A stretch of DNA of 64,000 nt from Curtobacterium sp. ZW137 (GTDB taxonomy: Bacteria > Actinomycetota > Actinomycetes > Actinomycetales > Microbacteriaceae), in the NCBI RefSeq assembly GCF_003762905.1, contig NZ_RJKS01000002.1, positions 168,033-232,032 of the forward strand, given 5' to 3'. The notes beneath the pieces were generated by a model. It was not told the DNA's origin and did not search any database. It worked only from the letters and a program-made list of their open reading frames with translations. Shown here one piece after another: positions 1 through 8,153 of the stretch (the stretch's first letter is position 1; each line of letters begins with the position of its first letter). Both the position numbers and the translations under genes were made by a program.

Positions 1-741
1 GATCCCGATCATCACGAGGGGGTTGCTGTGCTCGGCCGTCAGGCCGCTCCACCAGTCGCTCGCCACGGTCGGTCGCTCGAACACGTGCCAGAGCGCGACG
101 ACCACGACGACCGCATTGAGCACCAGGTAGACGGCGACCAGTCCGACGGCGATGCCGATCGCCTCCTTGAAACCGCGGAGGAACACGACGCCGAGCAGGA
201 GCAGCAGCGCAAGGGTCAGCGGCACCGGGATCTCGGTGAACCAGTGCGGCGTGAACGGGTTCTCGGCGATGTGGGCCGTGGCGTCCGCGGCGGAGAGGGT
301 CATCGTGATCATGAAGTCCGTCACGGCGAACCCGAGCAGCACCAGCACGAACAGCTTGCCCGCCCACCACGGCAGCAGCTTCTCGAGCATCATGATCGAT
401 CCGGCACCGCGGAAGCTGTCCTGGGCGACGCGGCGGTAGACCGGCAGCGCACCGAACAGCGTGACGAGCACGAGCACGATGGTCGCGATCGGTGACAGGA
501 GTCCCGCGGCGAGCGCCGCGATGGCGGGCTGGTACCCGAGCGTGGAGAAGTAGTCGACGCCGGTGAGGCACATGACCCGCCACCACGAGTGGGTCTTCTC
601 CACCTCGACCTGGTGCGGCCCCTGGTGGGACGCACCCTGTTCGGAGCCGTGGAGCATCCAGCGGCGCATGCGAGTGCCGCGGTCCGGGGCGGGGCCAGTC
701 GCGTCGCGTTCCGCGGCTCGCTCGGCGTCTGTCGCGGTCAC
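1..741 (-). CDS. APC-superfamily amino acid permease, N-terminal part (runs off the window)
   Basis: This is the amino-terminal 247 codons of a polytopic membrane transporter; the rest lies beyond base 1. After a short charged leader comes a segment reading [20 protein letters not shown], followed by hydrophobic helices. That segment is typical of the large actinobacterial APC permeases of about 650 residues usually annotated as amino acid transporters. The substrate cannot be told from sequence. I chose the GTG at 741 because a TACCAT hexamer (749-754) sits exactly seven bases upstream, fitting a leaderless promoter. GTG at 747 and ATG at 669 are in-frame alternatives. No transport partner is encoded next to it. 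Confidence 0.75.
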   Translation of the reverse strand, partial: MTATDAERAAERDATGPAPDRGTRMRRWMLHGSEQGASHQGPHQVEVEKTHSWWRVMCLTGVDYFSTLGYQPAIAALAAGLLSPIATIVLVLVTLFGALPVYRRVAQDSFRGAGSIMMLEKLLPWWAGKLFVLVLLGFAVTDFMITMTLSAADATAHIAENPFTPHWFTEIPVPLTLALLLLLGVVFLRGFKEAIGIAVGLVAVYLVLNAVVVVVALWHVFERPTVASDWWSGLTAEHSNPLVMIGI

Positions 742-822
742 GGTCACGATGGTAGGCCGTGGCGCATCGATCCGCGTGCCGGCTGGACGATCAGCGCTCG
801 GTCGACCGGCGCGGCCGGTCGA

Positions 823-1080
823 TCAGCGCTTCGGCCTGGCGATCACCGATGCGATGCCGGCGACCACGAGCAGCACCCCCGCGGCGATGCAGGCGCCCAG
901 CGCGAGCGTCGTCGGGTCCACCGAGAACCACGGGAGCACCGTGACCGCCATCGCCGCGGCGAAGACGAGGAGCAGGACGCCCCAGAAGATCGTCCCGAAG
1001 CGTGCCGAGGGTCGGGGTCGCGGTGCCGGGACCGGGGTGGTCGCGGTCGGGTCGTCGTTCGTCATGTGCTCGTTCGTCAT
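823..1080 (-). CDS. Small two-helix membrane protein downstream of the PspC-domain gene
   Basis: An 85-residue protein with a short polar, proline-rich N-terminus and two hydrophobic helices (roughly residues 28-48 and 56-78), ending in a basic tail. It is probably an inner-membrane protein with both ends on the same side. I do not recognise a named family. It begins 11 bases after the stop of the PspC/LiaF-like gene. A GTG overlapping that stop (1093-1095) is an in-frame alternative that would add five residues and couple translation. This placement suggests it is part of the same envelope-stress unit, but its role is unknown. Confidence 0.6.
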   Translation of the reverse strand: MTNEHMTNDDPTATTPVPAPRPRPSARFGTIFWGVLLLVFAAAMAVTVLPWFSVDPTTLALGACIAAGVLLVVAGIASVIARPKR

Positions 1081-1091
1081 GCGCTCGTTCC

Positions 1092-2423
1092 TCACTGGTC
1101 CACTCGGACGGCGCGGGGCACGTCGACGCCCCCGCCGACGATCCACACCTGCACGGTCGTGACGTCGGCGGCCGCCGCCGTCCGCGCCGCCCGGTTCTCG
1201 ACGGTCGTGGTCCCGAGGACGCCGCCCAGGTCGTCGTCCCCGTCCGTGTCGGTGTCGGTGTCGGTGTCGACGCCGTAGCCGACGCCGCTCACGTGCACCC
1301 GCACCGGGGCGTCGGCCGGCAGCAGGACCTCGGCTCCCCCGGCTCCGAGCCACAGGGTGACCCGCCCGCCCCCGTCGGCCTCGTCCAGCCCGCGCAGGTC
1401 GAGCGTCGGGCCACCGACGAGCATCGCGTAGTTCCGCTCGACGCCCTGCCCGACGTCGTCGACCCGCCAGGTCGTCCCACCGATCACCGTGACCTGCGTG
1501 CCTCCGGGCAGGATCCCGGTGACGACCAGCGCGACGACGCCGACGGTGGAGAAGAACCCGAGCCCGCCGCTCTCCCGTCCGCGGACGCCGGCGACGATCG
1601 TCGCGACGGCGAGCACGGCGACCGCGGCGGCGATGCCGAGCACGGCGATCGGCAGGTCCGTCTGCTGGGCCCAGACCGCGACCCCGGCACCGGCCACCAG
1701 GGCGATGCCGATGCTCACGGCGACGAACGGTGCGCCCGGCTGGCGCTCCGCACGCTCCGTGCGCCGCTCCGCCGCTCGCTCCCGCTCGGCCCGCACCCGT
1801 TCCTGGTGCTGACGGCTCCGGTCCGCCTCGGTGGCGGGCGCGGTCCACCGCCAGGAGGCACCGCTCGCGTCCGCCGGGGACGGCTCGTCGGCGCTGGTCC
1901 AGATGTCGCGTCGCGTGGCGGCTCCGGCGGTGTCCTGTCCGTCCGGTGGCCGTGGGCCACGACGGGCGAGCACCACGACGAGCCACACCGCGCCACCGAC
2001 CAGGACGATCGTCCACGCGGTGCCGAGGGTCGCCGAGAGCCAGTCGGGCATGCCCCACGCCACCGGGACGCCCTGCCACCAGATGCCCTGCACGGCCGGC
2101 ACGAAGGTCAGCACCACGAGGACGCCGATCGCGACGACGGCGGGGTCGAACACCCCGCGGACCAGTCGCTCGGCGTGGATCCGTCCCTCGGTGTCGGGCA
2201 GGAGCGCCCAGCCCGCGGCGTAGGCGAGGAACACCGGTCCGCCGAGCAGCGCGACGACGATCGCGACGCCGCGCACGACGAGCGGGTCGAGCCCGGTGCG
2301 CTGGGCGACGGCGCCGCAGACGCCGGCGAGCCAGCGGTCGTCCGAGCGGACGACGTGGATGCCCCGGATCCAGTCGAAGAAACGTGTCGCCGACGCGGGG
2401 CCGCCGGTCTCCTGCTGTGTCAT
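1092..2423 (-). CDS. PspC-domain membrane protein with LiaF-like C-terminal domain
   Basis: 443 residues. The N-terminus is a PspC domain (about 15-85: WIRGIHVVRSDDRWLAGVCG, then a hydrophobic helix). More membrane helices and a charged Arg/Glu-rich cytoplasmic segment (about 215-250) follow. The C-terminal soluble half, with repeating glycine-rich beta strands (GGTTWRVDD, VGGPTLDLRGL), resembles the output domain of LiaF-type regulators. An Asp-Thr repeat, encoded by four perfect copies of a hexamer at 1246-1269, lies in a loop of that domain. It is transcribed away from a histidine kinase that itself starts with PspC, so it probably modulates that kinase in response to envelope stress. The partnership is inferred from context, not shown by sequence. 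Confidence 0.8.
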   Translation of the reverse strand: MTQQETGGPASATRFFDWIRGIHVVRSDDRWLAGVCGAVAQRTGLDPLVVRGVAIVVALLGGPVFLAYAAGWALLPDTEGRIHAERLVRGVFDPAVVAIGVLVVLTFVPAVQGIWWQGVPVAWGMPDWLSATLGTAWTIVLVGGAVWLVVVLARRGPRPPDGQDTAGAATRRDIWTSADEPSPADASGASWRWTAPATEADRSRQHQERVRAERERAAERRTERAERQPGAPFVAVSIGIALVAGAGVAVWAQQTDLPIAVLGIAAAVAVLAVATIVAGVRGRESGGLGFFSTVGVVALVVTGILPGGTQVTVIGGTTWRVDDVGQGVERNYAMLVGGPTLDLRGLDEADGGGRVTLWLGAGGAEVLLPADAPVRVHVSGVGYGVDTDTDTDTDGDDDLGGVLGTTTVENRAARTAAAADVTTVQVWIVGGGVDVPRAVRVDQ

Positions 2424-2537
2424 GGGCACCAGCCTCGTGCCACCGGGACGTCGACGCCATCGGGGTTCGCCCTGATCGTCCCCTGATCCCTGCCCCGAGG
2501 ACGACGGTCCCGGTGCCCGTGGTGCCAGGATTGCCCC

Positions 2538-3779
2538 ATGCCGACCGCCAGCATGTCCCGACCGGCCCTCCGGGTCGTCGGTGGCGTCTGCGCCGGGTTC
2601 GCCGCGCACACCGGGATCCCGGTCGGCACGGTGCGCCTGGCCACGGCCGTGCTCGCGGTGTGCGGCGGCGCGGGGGTCCTGCTCTACGCGTGGCTCTGGG
2701 CGACGACCCCGACGCAGGGACCGGCGACACCGACGGCCCGCACGGCGATGCTGACCGAGCCGGCGACGGCCGCTGATGCGCACCGACGACGGGCACCGGT
2801 GGTGGAGATCCTGCTCGGCGCCGCGCTCCTCGCCGCCGGTGGGGCGATGGTCGCTGCGCGGCTCGGCGTGGACGTGCCGCTGGAGTTCGTCGTGCCCGGG
2901 ATCGTCGTCGCGACCGGTGCCGCGCTCGCCTGGCGGCAGCTCGACGCCCTCCGGGACGTCCGCTCGGCGGGGTCCTCCGCGGTCGTCGTCCGTGCCCTCG
3001 GCGCGCTCGTGCTCGTCGTGCTCGGCATCCTGCTCTTCTTCACCTCGAGCACGCACCCGAACGTGTGGACGGTGCTCACGGCTGCCACCGCCGTCCTGCT
3101 CGGTGTCGCCGTGGTGGTCGCACCGTGGGTGGTCCGACTGGTCAGGGACCTCGCGGAGGAACGCGCGGGCCGCGTTCGCGAGGTCGAACGCGCCGAGATG
3201 GCCGCGCACCTGCACGACTCGGTGCTGCAGACACTGGCGCTCATCCAGCAGCGGGCCGAGCCGGGCTCCGACGCCGCCCGCCTCGCCAGGGCCCAGGAAC
3301 GCGAGCTGCGCTCCTGGCTGTTCACGGATCAGGAGGAGCCGACGAGCGACCTCGGCGCGCAGCTCCGCGCGGTCGGCGCCGAGATCGAGACCGAGTACCC
3401 GGTGCGCGTCGAGGTGATCGCGATCGGGCCCGCCCGCGCAGACCTGCCGGACGGGCTCGTCGCCGCCGCGCGCGAAGCCGTGCTGAACGCCGCTCGGCAC
3501 GCGGGCGGCACCGTGAGCGTGTACGCCGAGACGGCGGCCGACCGCGTCGAGGTCAGTGTCGGCGACCGCGGACCGGGGTTCGACGCGACGGCGATCCCGG
3601 AGGGCCGGTACGGCGTCCGTGAGTCGATCATCGGTCGGATGCGCCGGCTGGGCGGGACGGCGACCATCGGGCCGGGTCCTGGACGCACCGGGGCCGAGGT
3701 CCGGCTCACGCTGCCACTCCCCCACGGCGATGTGCGCGCCCACCCCGCCGAGGACCGTGCGACGAAGGAGACCCCGTGA
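2538..3779 (+). CDS. Sensor histidine kinase, PspC domain fused to NarL/LiaS-type kinase core
   Basis: 413 residues, membrane-bound. A PspC segment (about 7-55, LRVVGGVCAGFAAHTGIPVG) precedes further hydrophobic helices (about 90-110, 117-132, 150-170, 175-200). A HisKA_3 dimerisation domain follows, with phospho-acceptor His226 in AAHLHDSVLQTLALIQ. The ATP-binding domain has an N-box (AAREAVLNAARHAGG) and a G-box (VGDRGPGFD). It should autophosphorylate and pass phosphate to the regulator encoded directly after it, whose start codon overlaps its stop by four bases. A CAGGAT hexamer six bases before the ATG could be a leaderless -10 element. Together with the divergent LiaF-like gene this resembles a LiaFSR-type three-component system. 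Confidence 0.88.
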   Translation: MPTASMSRPALRVVGGVCAGFAAHTGIPVGTVRLATAVLAVCGGAGVLLYAWLWATTPTQGPATPTARTAMLTEPATAADAHRRRAPVVEILLGAALLAAGGAMVAARLGVDVPLEFVVPGIVVATGAALAWRQLDALRDVRSAGSSAVVVRALGALVLVVLGILLFFTSSTHPNVWTVLTAATAVLLGVAVVVAPWVVRLVRDLAEERAGRVREVERAEMAAHLHDSVLQTLALIQQRAEPGSDAARLARAQERELRSWLFTDQEEPTSDLGAQLRAVGAEIETEYPVRVEVIAIGPARADLPDGLVAAAREAVLNAARHAGGTVSVYAETAADRVEVSVGDRGPGFDATAIPEGRYGVRESIIGRMRRLGGTATIGPGPGRTGAEVRLTLPLPHGDVRAHPAEDRATKETP

Positions 3780-4441
3780 CCGAGCACGCCAGCCCACTGA
3801 CCGTCGCGATCGTCGACGACCACTCCATCTTCCGAGCCGGCGTGCGCGCCGGACTGCCACCGAGCCTCCAGGTCGTCGGTGAGGCCGCGACGGTCGACGA
3901 GGCGGTCGACCTCGTCGCCACGACCGCGCCGCGCGTCGTCCTCCTCGACGTCCACCTGCCCGGCGGAGCGGGCGGTGGCGGCGCCGAGGTGATCACGCGG
4001 TCCGCGCCGGGGCACCCGGACACCCGGTTCCTCGCCCTGAGCGTCTCCGACGCGGCCGAGGACGTCGTGCGGGTGATCCGAGCCGGAGCCCGCGGCTACA
4101 TCACGAAGAGCTCCTCGAGCACCGACGTCGCCGAGGCGGTCCGCCGGATCGCCGAGGGGGACGCCGTGTTCTCGCCGCGGCTCGCCGGGTTCGTCCTCGA
4201 CGCGTTCGGCGCGGTGAGCGGGGAGACCGCGCAGGTCGACTCCGAGCTCGACCGGTTGTCGGCGCGGGAACAGGAGGTGATGCGGCTGATCGCCCGCGGC
4301 TACGCGTACAAGGAGGTCGCCGGAGACCTGTTCATCTCCGTGAAGACCGTCGAGACGCACGTCTCGAAGGTCCTGCGGAAGCTCCAGCTGTCCAACCGCC
4401 ACGAGCTGACGGCCTGGGCACTCCAGCGGAAGCTGCTCTGA
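3776..4441 (+). CDS. LuxR/NarL-family response regulator
   Basis: 221 residues with an N-terminal receiver domain (about 8-125) and a C-terminal LuxR helix-turn-helix (about 158-215, LSAREQEVMRLIARGYAYKE). Predicted phospho-acceptor is Asp58 in VVLLDVHLPGG; the acidic pair at 14-15 (VDDH) would bind magnesium. The GTG start overlaps the kinase stop codon (GTGA), so the pair is translationally coupled. DNA targets cannot be read from sequence; the divergent PspC gene is the obvious candidate. It ends only three bases before the convergent ABC permease gene. Confidence 0.9.
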   Translation: MTEHASPLTVAIVDDHSIFRAGVRAGLPPSLQVVGEAATVDEAVDLVATTAPRVVLLDVHLPGGAGGGGAEVITRSAPGHPDTRFLALSVSDAAEDVVRVIRAGARGYITKSSSSTDVAEAVRRIAEGDAVFSPRLAGFVLDAFGAVSGETAQVDSELDRLSAREQEVMRLIARGYAYKEVAGDLFISVKTVETHVSKVLRKLQLSNRHELTAWALQRKLL

Positions 4442-4444
4442 GCA

Positions 4445-5293
4445 CTACTTCGAGCTGATCCGCGTGTACTTGTTCACCGACCACGGCACGAAGACGACGA
4501 GCATCACCGCGATGCCGATGAGCACCGTCGTGATCGGGTGCTGCATCGTCCAGATGTCCGGCACGGGGGCCGATCCGACGTTGCCGAACAGCTGTCGAGC
4601 CGCCTGCACCAGGGAGGACACCGGGTTCCACTCGGCGAACACGCGGAGCACCAGCGGCAGCGTGTCGCTCGGCACGAACGCGTTCGAGATGAACGTCAGC
4701 GGGAACAGGATCATGAACGACGCGTTGTTGATCACCTCCGGTGTCTTCACGCTCATGCCGAGCAGCGCCATCACCCAGCTGAACGCGTAGCTGAAGAGCA
4801 GCAGCAGTGCGACGCCGGCGAGGAACTCCAGCGGCGACGAGTTCACGCGCCACCCGACCGCCACACCGGTGAGCATCATGATGACCATCGAGATCGTGTT
4901 GAGCACGAGGTCGCTGTTGGTCCGGCCGACGAGCACCGCGGACGAGGACATCGGCAGGGTGCGGAACCGGTCGATGAGCCCTTCCTTGAGGTCCTGCGCC
5001 ATCGCGGAGCCGGAGAACGTGGCGCCGAAGACGACCGTCTGGGCGAAGATCCCCGCCATCAGGAACTGCGTGTAGTCGGTGCCCTCGACCGAGATCGCGC
5101 CGCCGTACACCTGGCTGAAGAGCAGGACGAACATGATCGGCTGCAGGACCGCGAACACGAGCATGTCCGGCGACCGCTTGAGCTTGATCAGGTTCCGCTT
5201 CGTGACGGTCCAGCCGTCCTCGAACCAGACGGCGACCGGTGAGGTGACGACGACGGGCAGCTGTCGGCCCGGCGCGGTGATCGTGGCGGTCAT
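4445..5293 (-). CDS. ABC-2 type exporter permease (DrrB-like)
   Basis: 282 residues with about six transmembrane helices and the ABC-2 permease pattern. After a cytoplasmic start come SPDMLVFAVLQPIMFVLLFS and a conserved loop DLKEGLIDRFRTLPMSSSAV. This is the drug/lipid exporter group typified by DrrB. Its ATG overlaps the stop of the upstream ATPase gene by four bases, so the two should be made together as an exporter. The substrate is unknown. Convergent with the response regulator gene with a three-base gap, so no separate terminator fits between them. Confidence 0.88.
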   Translation of the reverse strand: MTATITAPGRQLPVVVTSPVAVWFEDGWTVTKRNLIKLKRSPDMLVFAVLQPIMFVLLFSQVYGGAISVEGTDYTQFLMAGIFAQTVVFGATFSGSAMAQDLKEGLIDRFRTLPMSSSAVLVGRTNSDLVLNTISMVIMMLTGVAVGWRVNSSPLEFLAGVALLLLFSYAFSWVMALLGMSVKTPEVINNASFMILFPLTFISNAFVPSDTLPLVLRVFAEWNPVSSLVQAARQLFGNVGSAPVPDIWTMQHPITTVLIGIAVMLVVFVPWSVNKYTRISSK

Positions 5294-6297
5294 CGTGCCG
5301 CCTCCTTCTGCTTCGACTGCTTCGCGGGGGCGGCGTCGCCGTCGTCTTCCGTCGCGGCGTGCCCGGTGAGCCGGAGGAACACGTCGTCGAGGGTCGGCCG
5401 GCGCATCCCGGCGTCGTGGAGGTCGATGCCCGCGTCGCCGAGGTCGGCGAGCACGCGCTGCAGCGCCGACGGACCGGCGTCGACCGCGATGGCACGGGTG
5501 CGGCCGTCGCCGGAGATCTCCACCTCGCCGACGCCGTAGCGGCGGAGGACCGTCGTGGTGGCGTCGCCGTCGCTGTCGTCGACGAGCGTGACCACGACCC
5601 GGTGCCCGCCGACCTGGGCCTTGAGGTGGTCGGAGGTGCCCTCGGCGATCACCGTCCCGTCGTCGATCACCGCGATGTCGTCGGCCAGCCGGTCGGCTTC
5701 CTCGAGGTACTGCGTGGTGAGCAGCACGGTCGCTCCCTCGGCGACGAGGTCCTCGATGATGCCCCACAGCGCCAAGCGGCTCCGCGGGTCGAGCCCGGTC
5801 GTCGGTTCGTCGAGGAAGAGCACGCTCGGGTTCATCACGAGCGCGCCCGCGAGGTCGATCCGTCGCCGCATGCCGCCGGAGAAGCCCTTCACGGGTCGGT
5901 CGCCGGCCTCGGACAGGTCGAACACGTCGATGAGTTCGCGGGCCCGCTGCCGGGAGGCCTTGCCACCGAGGTGGTAGAGCCGGCCGATCATCTCGAGGTT
6001 CTCGAACCCGGTGAGGTTCTCGTCGACCGCGGCGTACTGCCCCGAGACCCCGATCGAGCGCCGGGTGGCCTGCGGGTCCGCGACGACGTCGATCCCCGCG
6101 ATGGAGGCCGAACCGCTGTCCGGCTTGATGAGCGTCGTGAGCACCTTGACCGTCGTGGTCTTGCCGGCCCCGTTCGGTCCGAGCAGCGCCTTCACGGTGC
6201 CCTGCGGCACCGAGAGGTCGAGTCCGGCGAGCGCGTGGACGGGTCCCGACTTCGATCGGTAGGTCTTGGTCAGCCCTGAGGCTTCGATGATGGCCAT
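5290..6297 (-). CDS. Daunorubicin-resistance-type ABC transporter ATPase (DrrA-like)
   Basis: 335 residues, cytoplasmic ATPase partner of the following permease. Walker A is GPNGAGKTTTV (about 40-50), the signature is SGGMRRRIDLAGAL, and Walker B is VLFLDEPTTGLD. The last 100 or so residues form the C-terminal extension usual in DrrA proteins, followed by a lysine/alanine-rich tail. A ribosome-binding site (AAGGGAG) lies five bases before the ATG. The AT-rich stretch around 6313-6335, unusual for this region, probably holds the promoter and perhaps an operator. The exported molecule is not predictable. Confidence 0.9.
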   Translation of the reverse strand: MAIIEASGLTKTYRSKSGPVHALAGLDLSVPQGTVKALLGPNGAGKTTTVKVLTTLIKPDSGSASIAGIDVVADPQATRRSIGVSGQYAAVDENLTGFENLEMIGRLYHLGGKASRQRARELIDVFDLSEAGDRPVKGFSGGMRRRIDLAGALVMNPSVLFLDEPTTGLDPRSRLALWGIIEDLVAEGATVLLTTQYLEEADRLADDIAVIDDGTVIAEGTSDHLKAQVGGHRVVVTLVDDSDGDATTTVLRRYGVGEVEISGDGRTRAIAVDAGPSALQRVLADLGDAGIDLHDAGMRRPTLDDVFLRLTGHAATEDDGDAAPAKQSKQKEAAR

Positions 6298-6356
6298 GCC
6301 GCTCCCTTGTCGAACATGGAATGTATCAGTAGTCCGGTTCGGAGCAGACCGCGGGA

Positions 6357-7085
6357 TCAGACGTCGAAGCCGCCGCCGAAGTCACCACCGAAGTCGTCGA
6401 AACCACCACCGCCACCGCCGCCGCCGCCGAAGTCGGAACCGGAGCCGCTGTCGTCCCACGACGCGTTCTCGGCCCCAGTGTCCCCCGAACCACCGTCACT
6501 CGCATCCCCCGATGCGTCCGTACCGCCGTCGAAGGAGGACGGATCGGGCAGGAAGGCGCTCATCAGGGTCGACCCGATGACGTAGCCGGCCACGGTGCCG
6601 AGGATCGAGGCGCCGATCATGCTGCCGAACGACGGCCCCTGACGCTGCCCGAAGCCGCCGCCCATGCCACCGTTCGTCCCGCCGTTCATCCCGCCGAGCG
6701 ACCGTTCGATGAACCCGGGCTGGCGGATCTCCGAACGGGTCGCCGACTGCGCGAGCGAGCGGGCGTCGTCACCACGGGGCGCGTCACCGGGCGGCGCGGT
6801 GCGGGTGAACTCGTCGTAGACCATCCGGCGCTGCTCGGGGGTGAGTCGCTCGAAGGCCTCGGCGTGCACTTCCTCGATGCGCTCGGGCGGGGCCGTCCGG
6901 AGCAGGTAGCGGTACCGGTCCACGGCCTGCTGGTCCTCGGGGCGAGCTCCGGCACCACCCCCGGCCGGCGCGGCGTCGTACGACTGCTGCCCGTACCGGT
7001 AGCCCTGCGGCTGCTGCGCGTTCCAGCCCTGCTGCTGTTGCTGCGATCGGTCTTCACGGCCGAGCAGACGGTCGAGGAATCCCAT
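6357..7085 (-). CDS. Gln- and Gly-rich membrane-associated protein of unknown function
   Basis: 242 residues; family not recognised with certainty. A short N-terminal MGFLDRLLG helix is followed by a glutamine run (about 14-30) and a helical middle domain (about 46-115: RYRYLLRTAPPERIEEVHAE). A Gly/Asn linker and one glycine-zipper-like hydrophobic helix (MIGASILGTVAGYVIG) come next, and the C-terminus is very rich in Ser, Asp and Gly and ends FGGGFDV. Start ATG 7085 is preceded by GAAGGAG. Similar actinobacterial proteins are common and sometimes mislabelled as cation ATPases. I see no ATPase motif. Function unknown. Confidence 0.7.
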   Translation of the reverse strand: MGFLDRLLGREDRSQQQQQGWNAQQPQGYRYGQQSYDAAPAGGGAGARPEDQQAVDRYRYLLRTAPPERIEEVHAEAFERLTPEQRRMVYDEFTRTAPPGDAPRGDDARSLAQSATRSEIRQPGFIERSLGGMNGGTNGGMGGGFGQRQGPSFGSMIGASILGTVAGYVIGSTLMSAFLPDPSSFDGGTDASGDASDGGSGDTGAENASWDDSGSGSDFGGGGGGGGGFDDFGGDFGGGFDV

Positions 7086-7219
7086 GGTGATGCTCCTTCG
7101 GGTGCGGGCACGATGTCCGTGGCTGCCACAGTAGGGTCGCCGATCGACGGGTGACTGAGTGCCCGCACAGAGTTCGCCCCAGAACACGAGGGCCACGCCA
7201 CGAGGAGGAGGATGCCACC

Positions 7220-7651
7220 ATGACCGCCGACGTCGAGGAGCTCCGTCGCCTGCGCCGTGCCCGCAGCCGGATGGACCGCGAGTACGCCGAACCGCTCGAC
7301 GTCCCCGCGCTCGCCGCCGGGGCGTTCATGTCGACCGCGCACTTCAGCCGCCGCTTCCGCGACGCGTACGGCGAGACCCCCTACGCGTACCTGATGACCC
7401 GACGGATCGAACGCGCCCAGGCACTCCTCCGCGCCGGGGACATGAGCGTCACCGACGTCTGCGTGGCCGTGGGCTGTACGAGTCTCGGGTCGTTCTCGTC
7501 CCGGTTCACGGAGCTCGTCGGCATGACGCCGACCGAGTACCGCGCCGCCGACCACTCCGACCTCGCCGGGGTGTGGAGCTGCCACGCGATGGTCGTCACC
7601 CGGCCGGTCCGAGCAGTTCTGGAGAAGCGCGCCGCCCCCGCCGGGACCTAG
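7220..7651 (+). CDS. Short AraC-family transcriptional regulator
   Basis: 143 residues, consisting of little more than the AraC DNA-binding domain: two helix-turn-helix units (about 25-60 and 75-115), with the family pattern around DVCVAVGCTSLGSFSSRFTE. It lacks the usual ligand-binding domain, so it may act constitutively or need a partner. The start is set by a strong ribosome-binding site (GAGGAGGAG) about seven bases before ATG 7220; an upstream in-frame start at 7151 has no such support. It is followed ten bases later by a VOC-family gene, a pairing seen often in actinobacteria. Confidence 0.85.
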   Translation: MTADVEELRRLRRARSRMDREYAEPLDVPALAAGAFMSTAHFSRRFRDAYGETPYAYLMTRRIERAQALLRAGDMSVTDVCVAVGCTSLGSFSSRFTELVGMTPTEYRAADHSDLAGVWSCHAMVVTRPVRAVLEKRAAPAGT

Positions 7652-7661
7652 TGTCGCTCGC

Positions 7662-8066
7662 ATGACGATCCAGATCAGCGGCGTGCACGTGCTCGCCGAC
7701 GACATCGACGCCGCCGTCGCCTTCTACCGCGACGCGATCGGCTTCTCCGTGCGCAACGAGGTCGAGAACAGCGGGTTCCGCTGGGTGACCCTCGTGAGCG
7801 ACACGCACCCGGACCTCGAGCTCGTGCTCTCCGAACCGCACGCCGGCCGGTCCCAGGCGGACGGCGACGCGATCGCCGCGCTCCTGGCGAAGGGGGCGCT
7901 GTCGATGCTGCAGCTCCGCGTCACGGACCTCGACGCGGTCTTCGACCGGATCACGGCGAGCGCCGACGCCGAGGTGCTGCAGGAACCCACGGAGCAGTTC
8001 TGGGGTGTCCGCGACGCCGCGGTCCGCGACCCCGCGGGCAACATGGTCCGCATCGCCCAGGCCTGA
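7662..8066 (+). CDS. VOC (glyoxalase/bleomycin-resistance fold) family protein
   Basis: 134 residues forming one vicinal-oxygen-chelate unit with two beta-alpha-beta-beta-beta repeats. The first begins at VHVLADDIDAAVAFYRDAIG, the second at LQLRVTDLDAVFDRITA, and it ends with the typical VRDPAGNMVRI. Such proteins bind a metal and act as lyases, dioxygenases or drug-binding proteins; the substrate is not predictable. A TAGTGT hexamer (7649-7654) exactly seven bases before ATG 7662 suggests its own leaderless promoter although it follows the AraC-type gene closely. Confidence 0.85.
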   Translation: MTIQISGVHVLADDIDAAVAFYRDAIGFSVRNEVENSGFRWVTLVSDTHPDLELVLSEPHAGRSQADGDAIAALLAKGALSMLQLRVTDLDAVFDRITASADAEVLQEPTEQFWGVRDAAVRDPAGNMVRIAQA

Positions 8067-8070
8067 CCGC

Positions 8071-8153
8071 CCCGCCGCCGCAGCGGCCGGTCACCCGCCG
8101 CCGCAGCGCCCGGTCACCCGCGGCCGGTCATCCGCCGCCGCGGCGCCCGGTCA
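8071..8153. repeat. Imperfect 23-bp tandem repeat, four units
   Basis: Units begin at 8071, 8094, 8117 and 8131. The first two are 23 bp and differ at one base. The third has lost nine bases. The fourth is 23 bp and carries a few changes. Each ends in CCGGTCA or CCGGTCAT. The last unit runs into the stop codon of the downstream minus-strand gene. The array sits between convergent genes, so it may have arisen by replication slippage at a terminator region. Confidence 0.7.

Noticed and set aside
823..2796. A 657-codon minus-strand open frame spanning the small membrane protein and the PspC gene in another frame
   Set aside because: Only its last 85 residues, from the start near 1080, look like protein; the rest is an arginine-rich shadow of the PspC gene.
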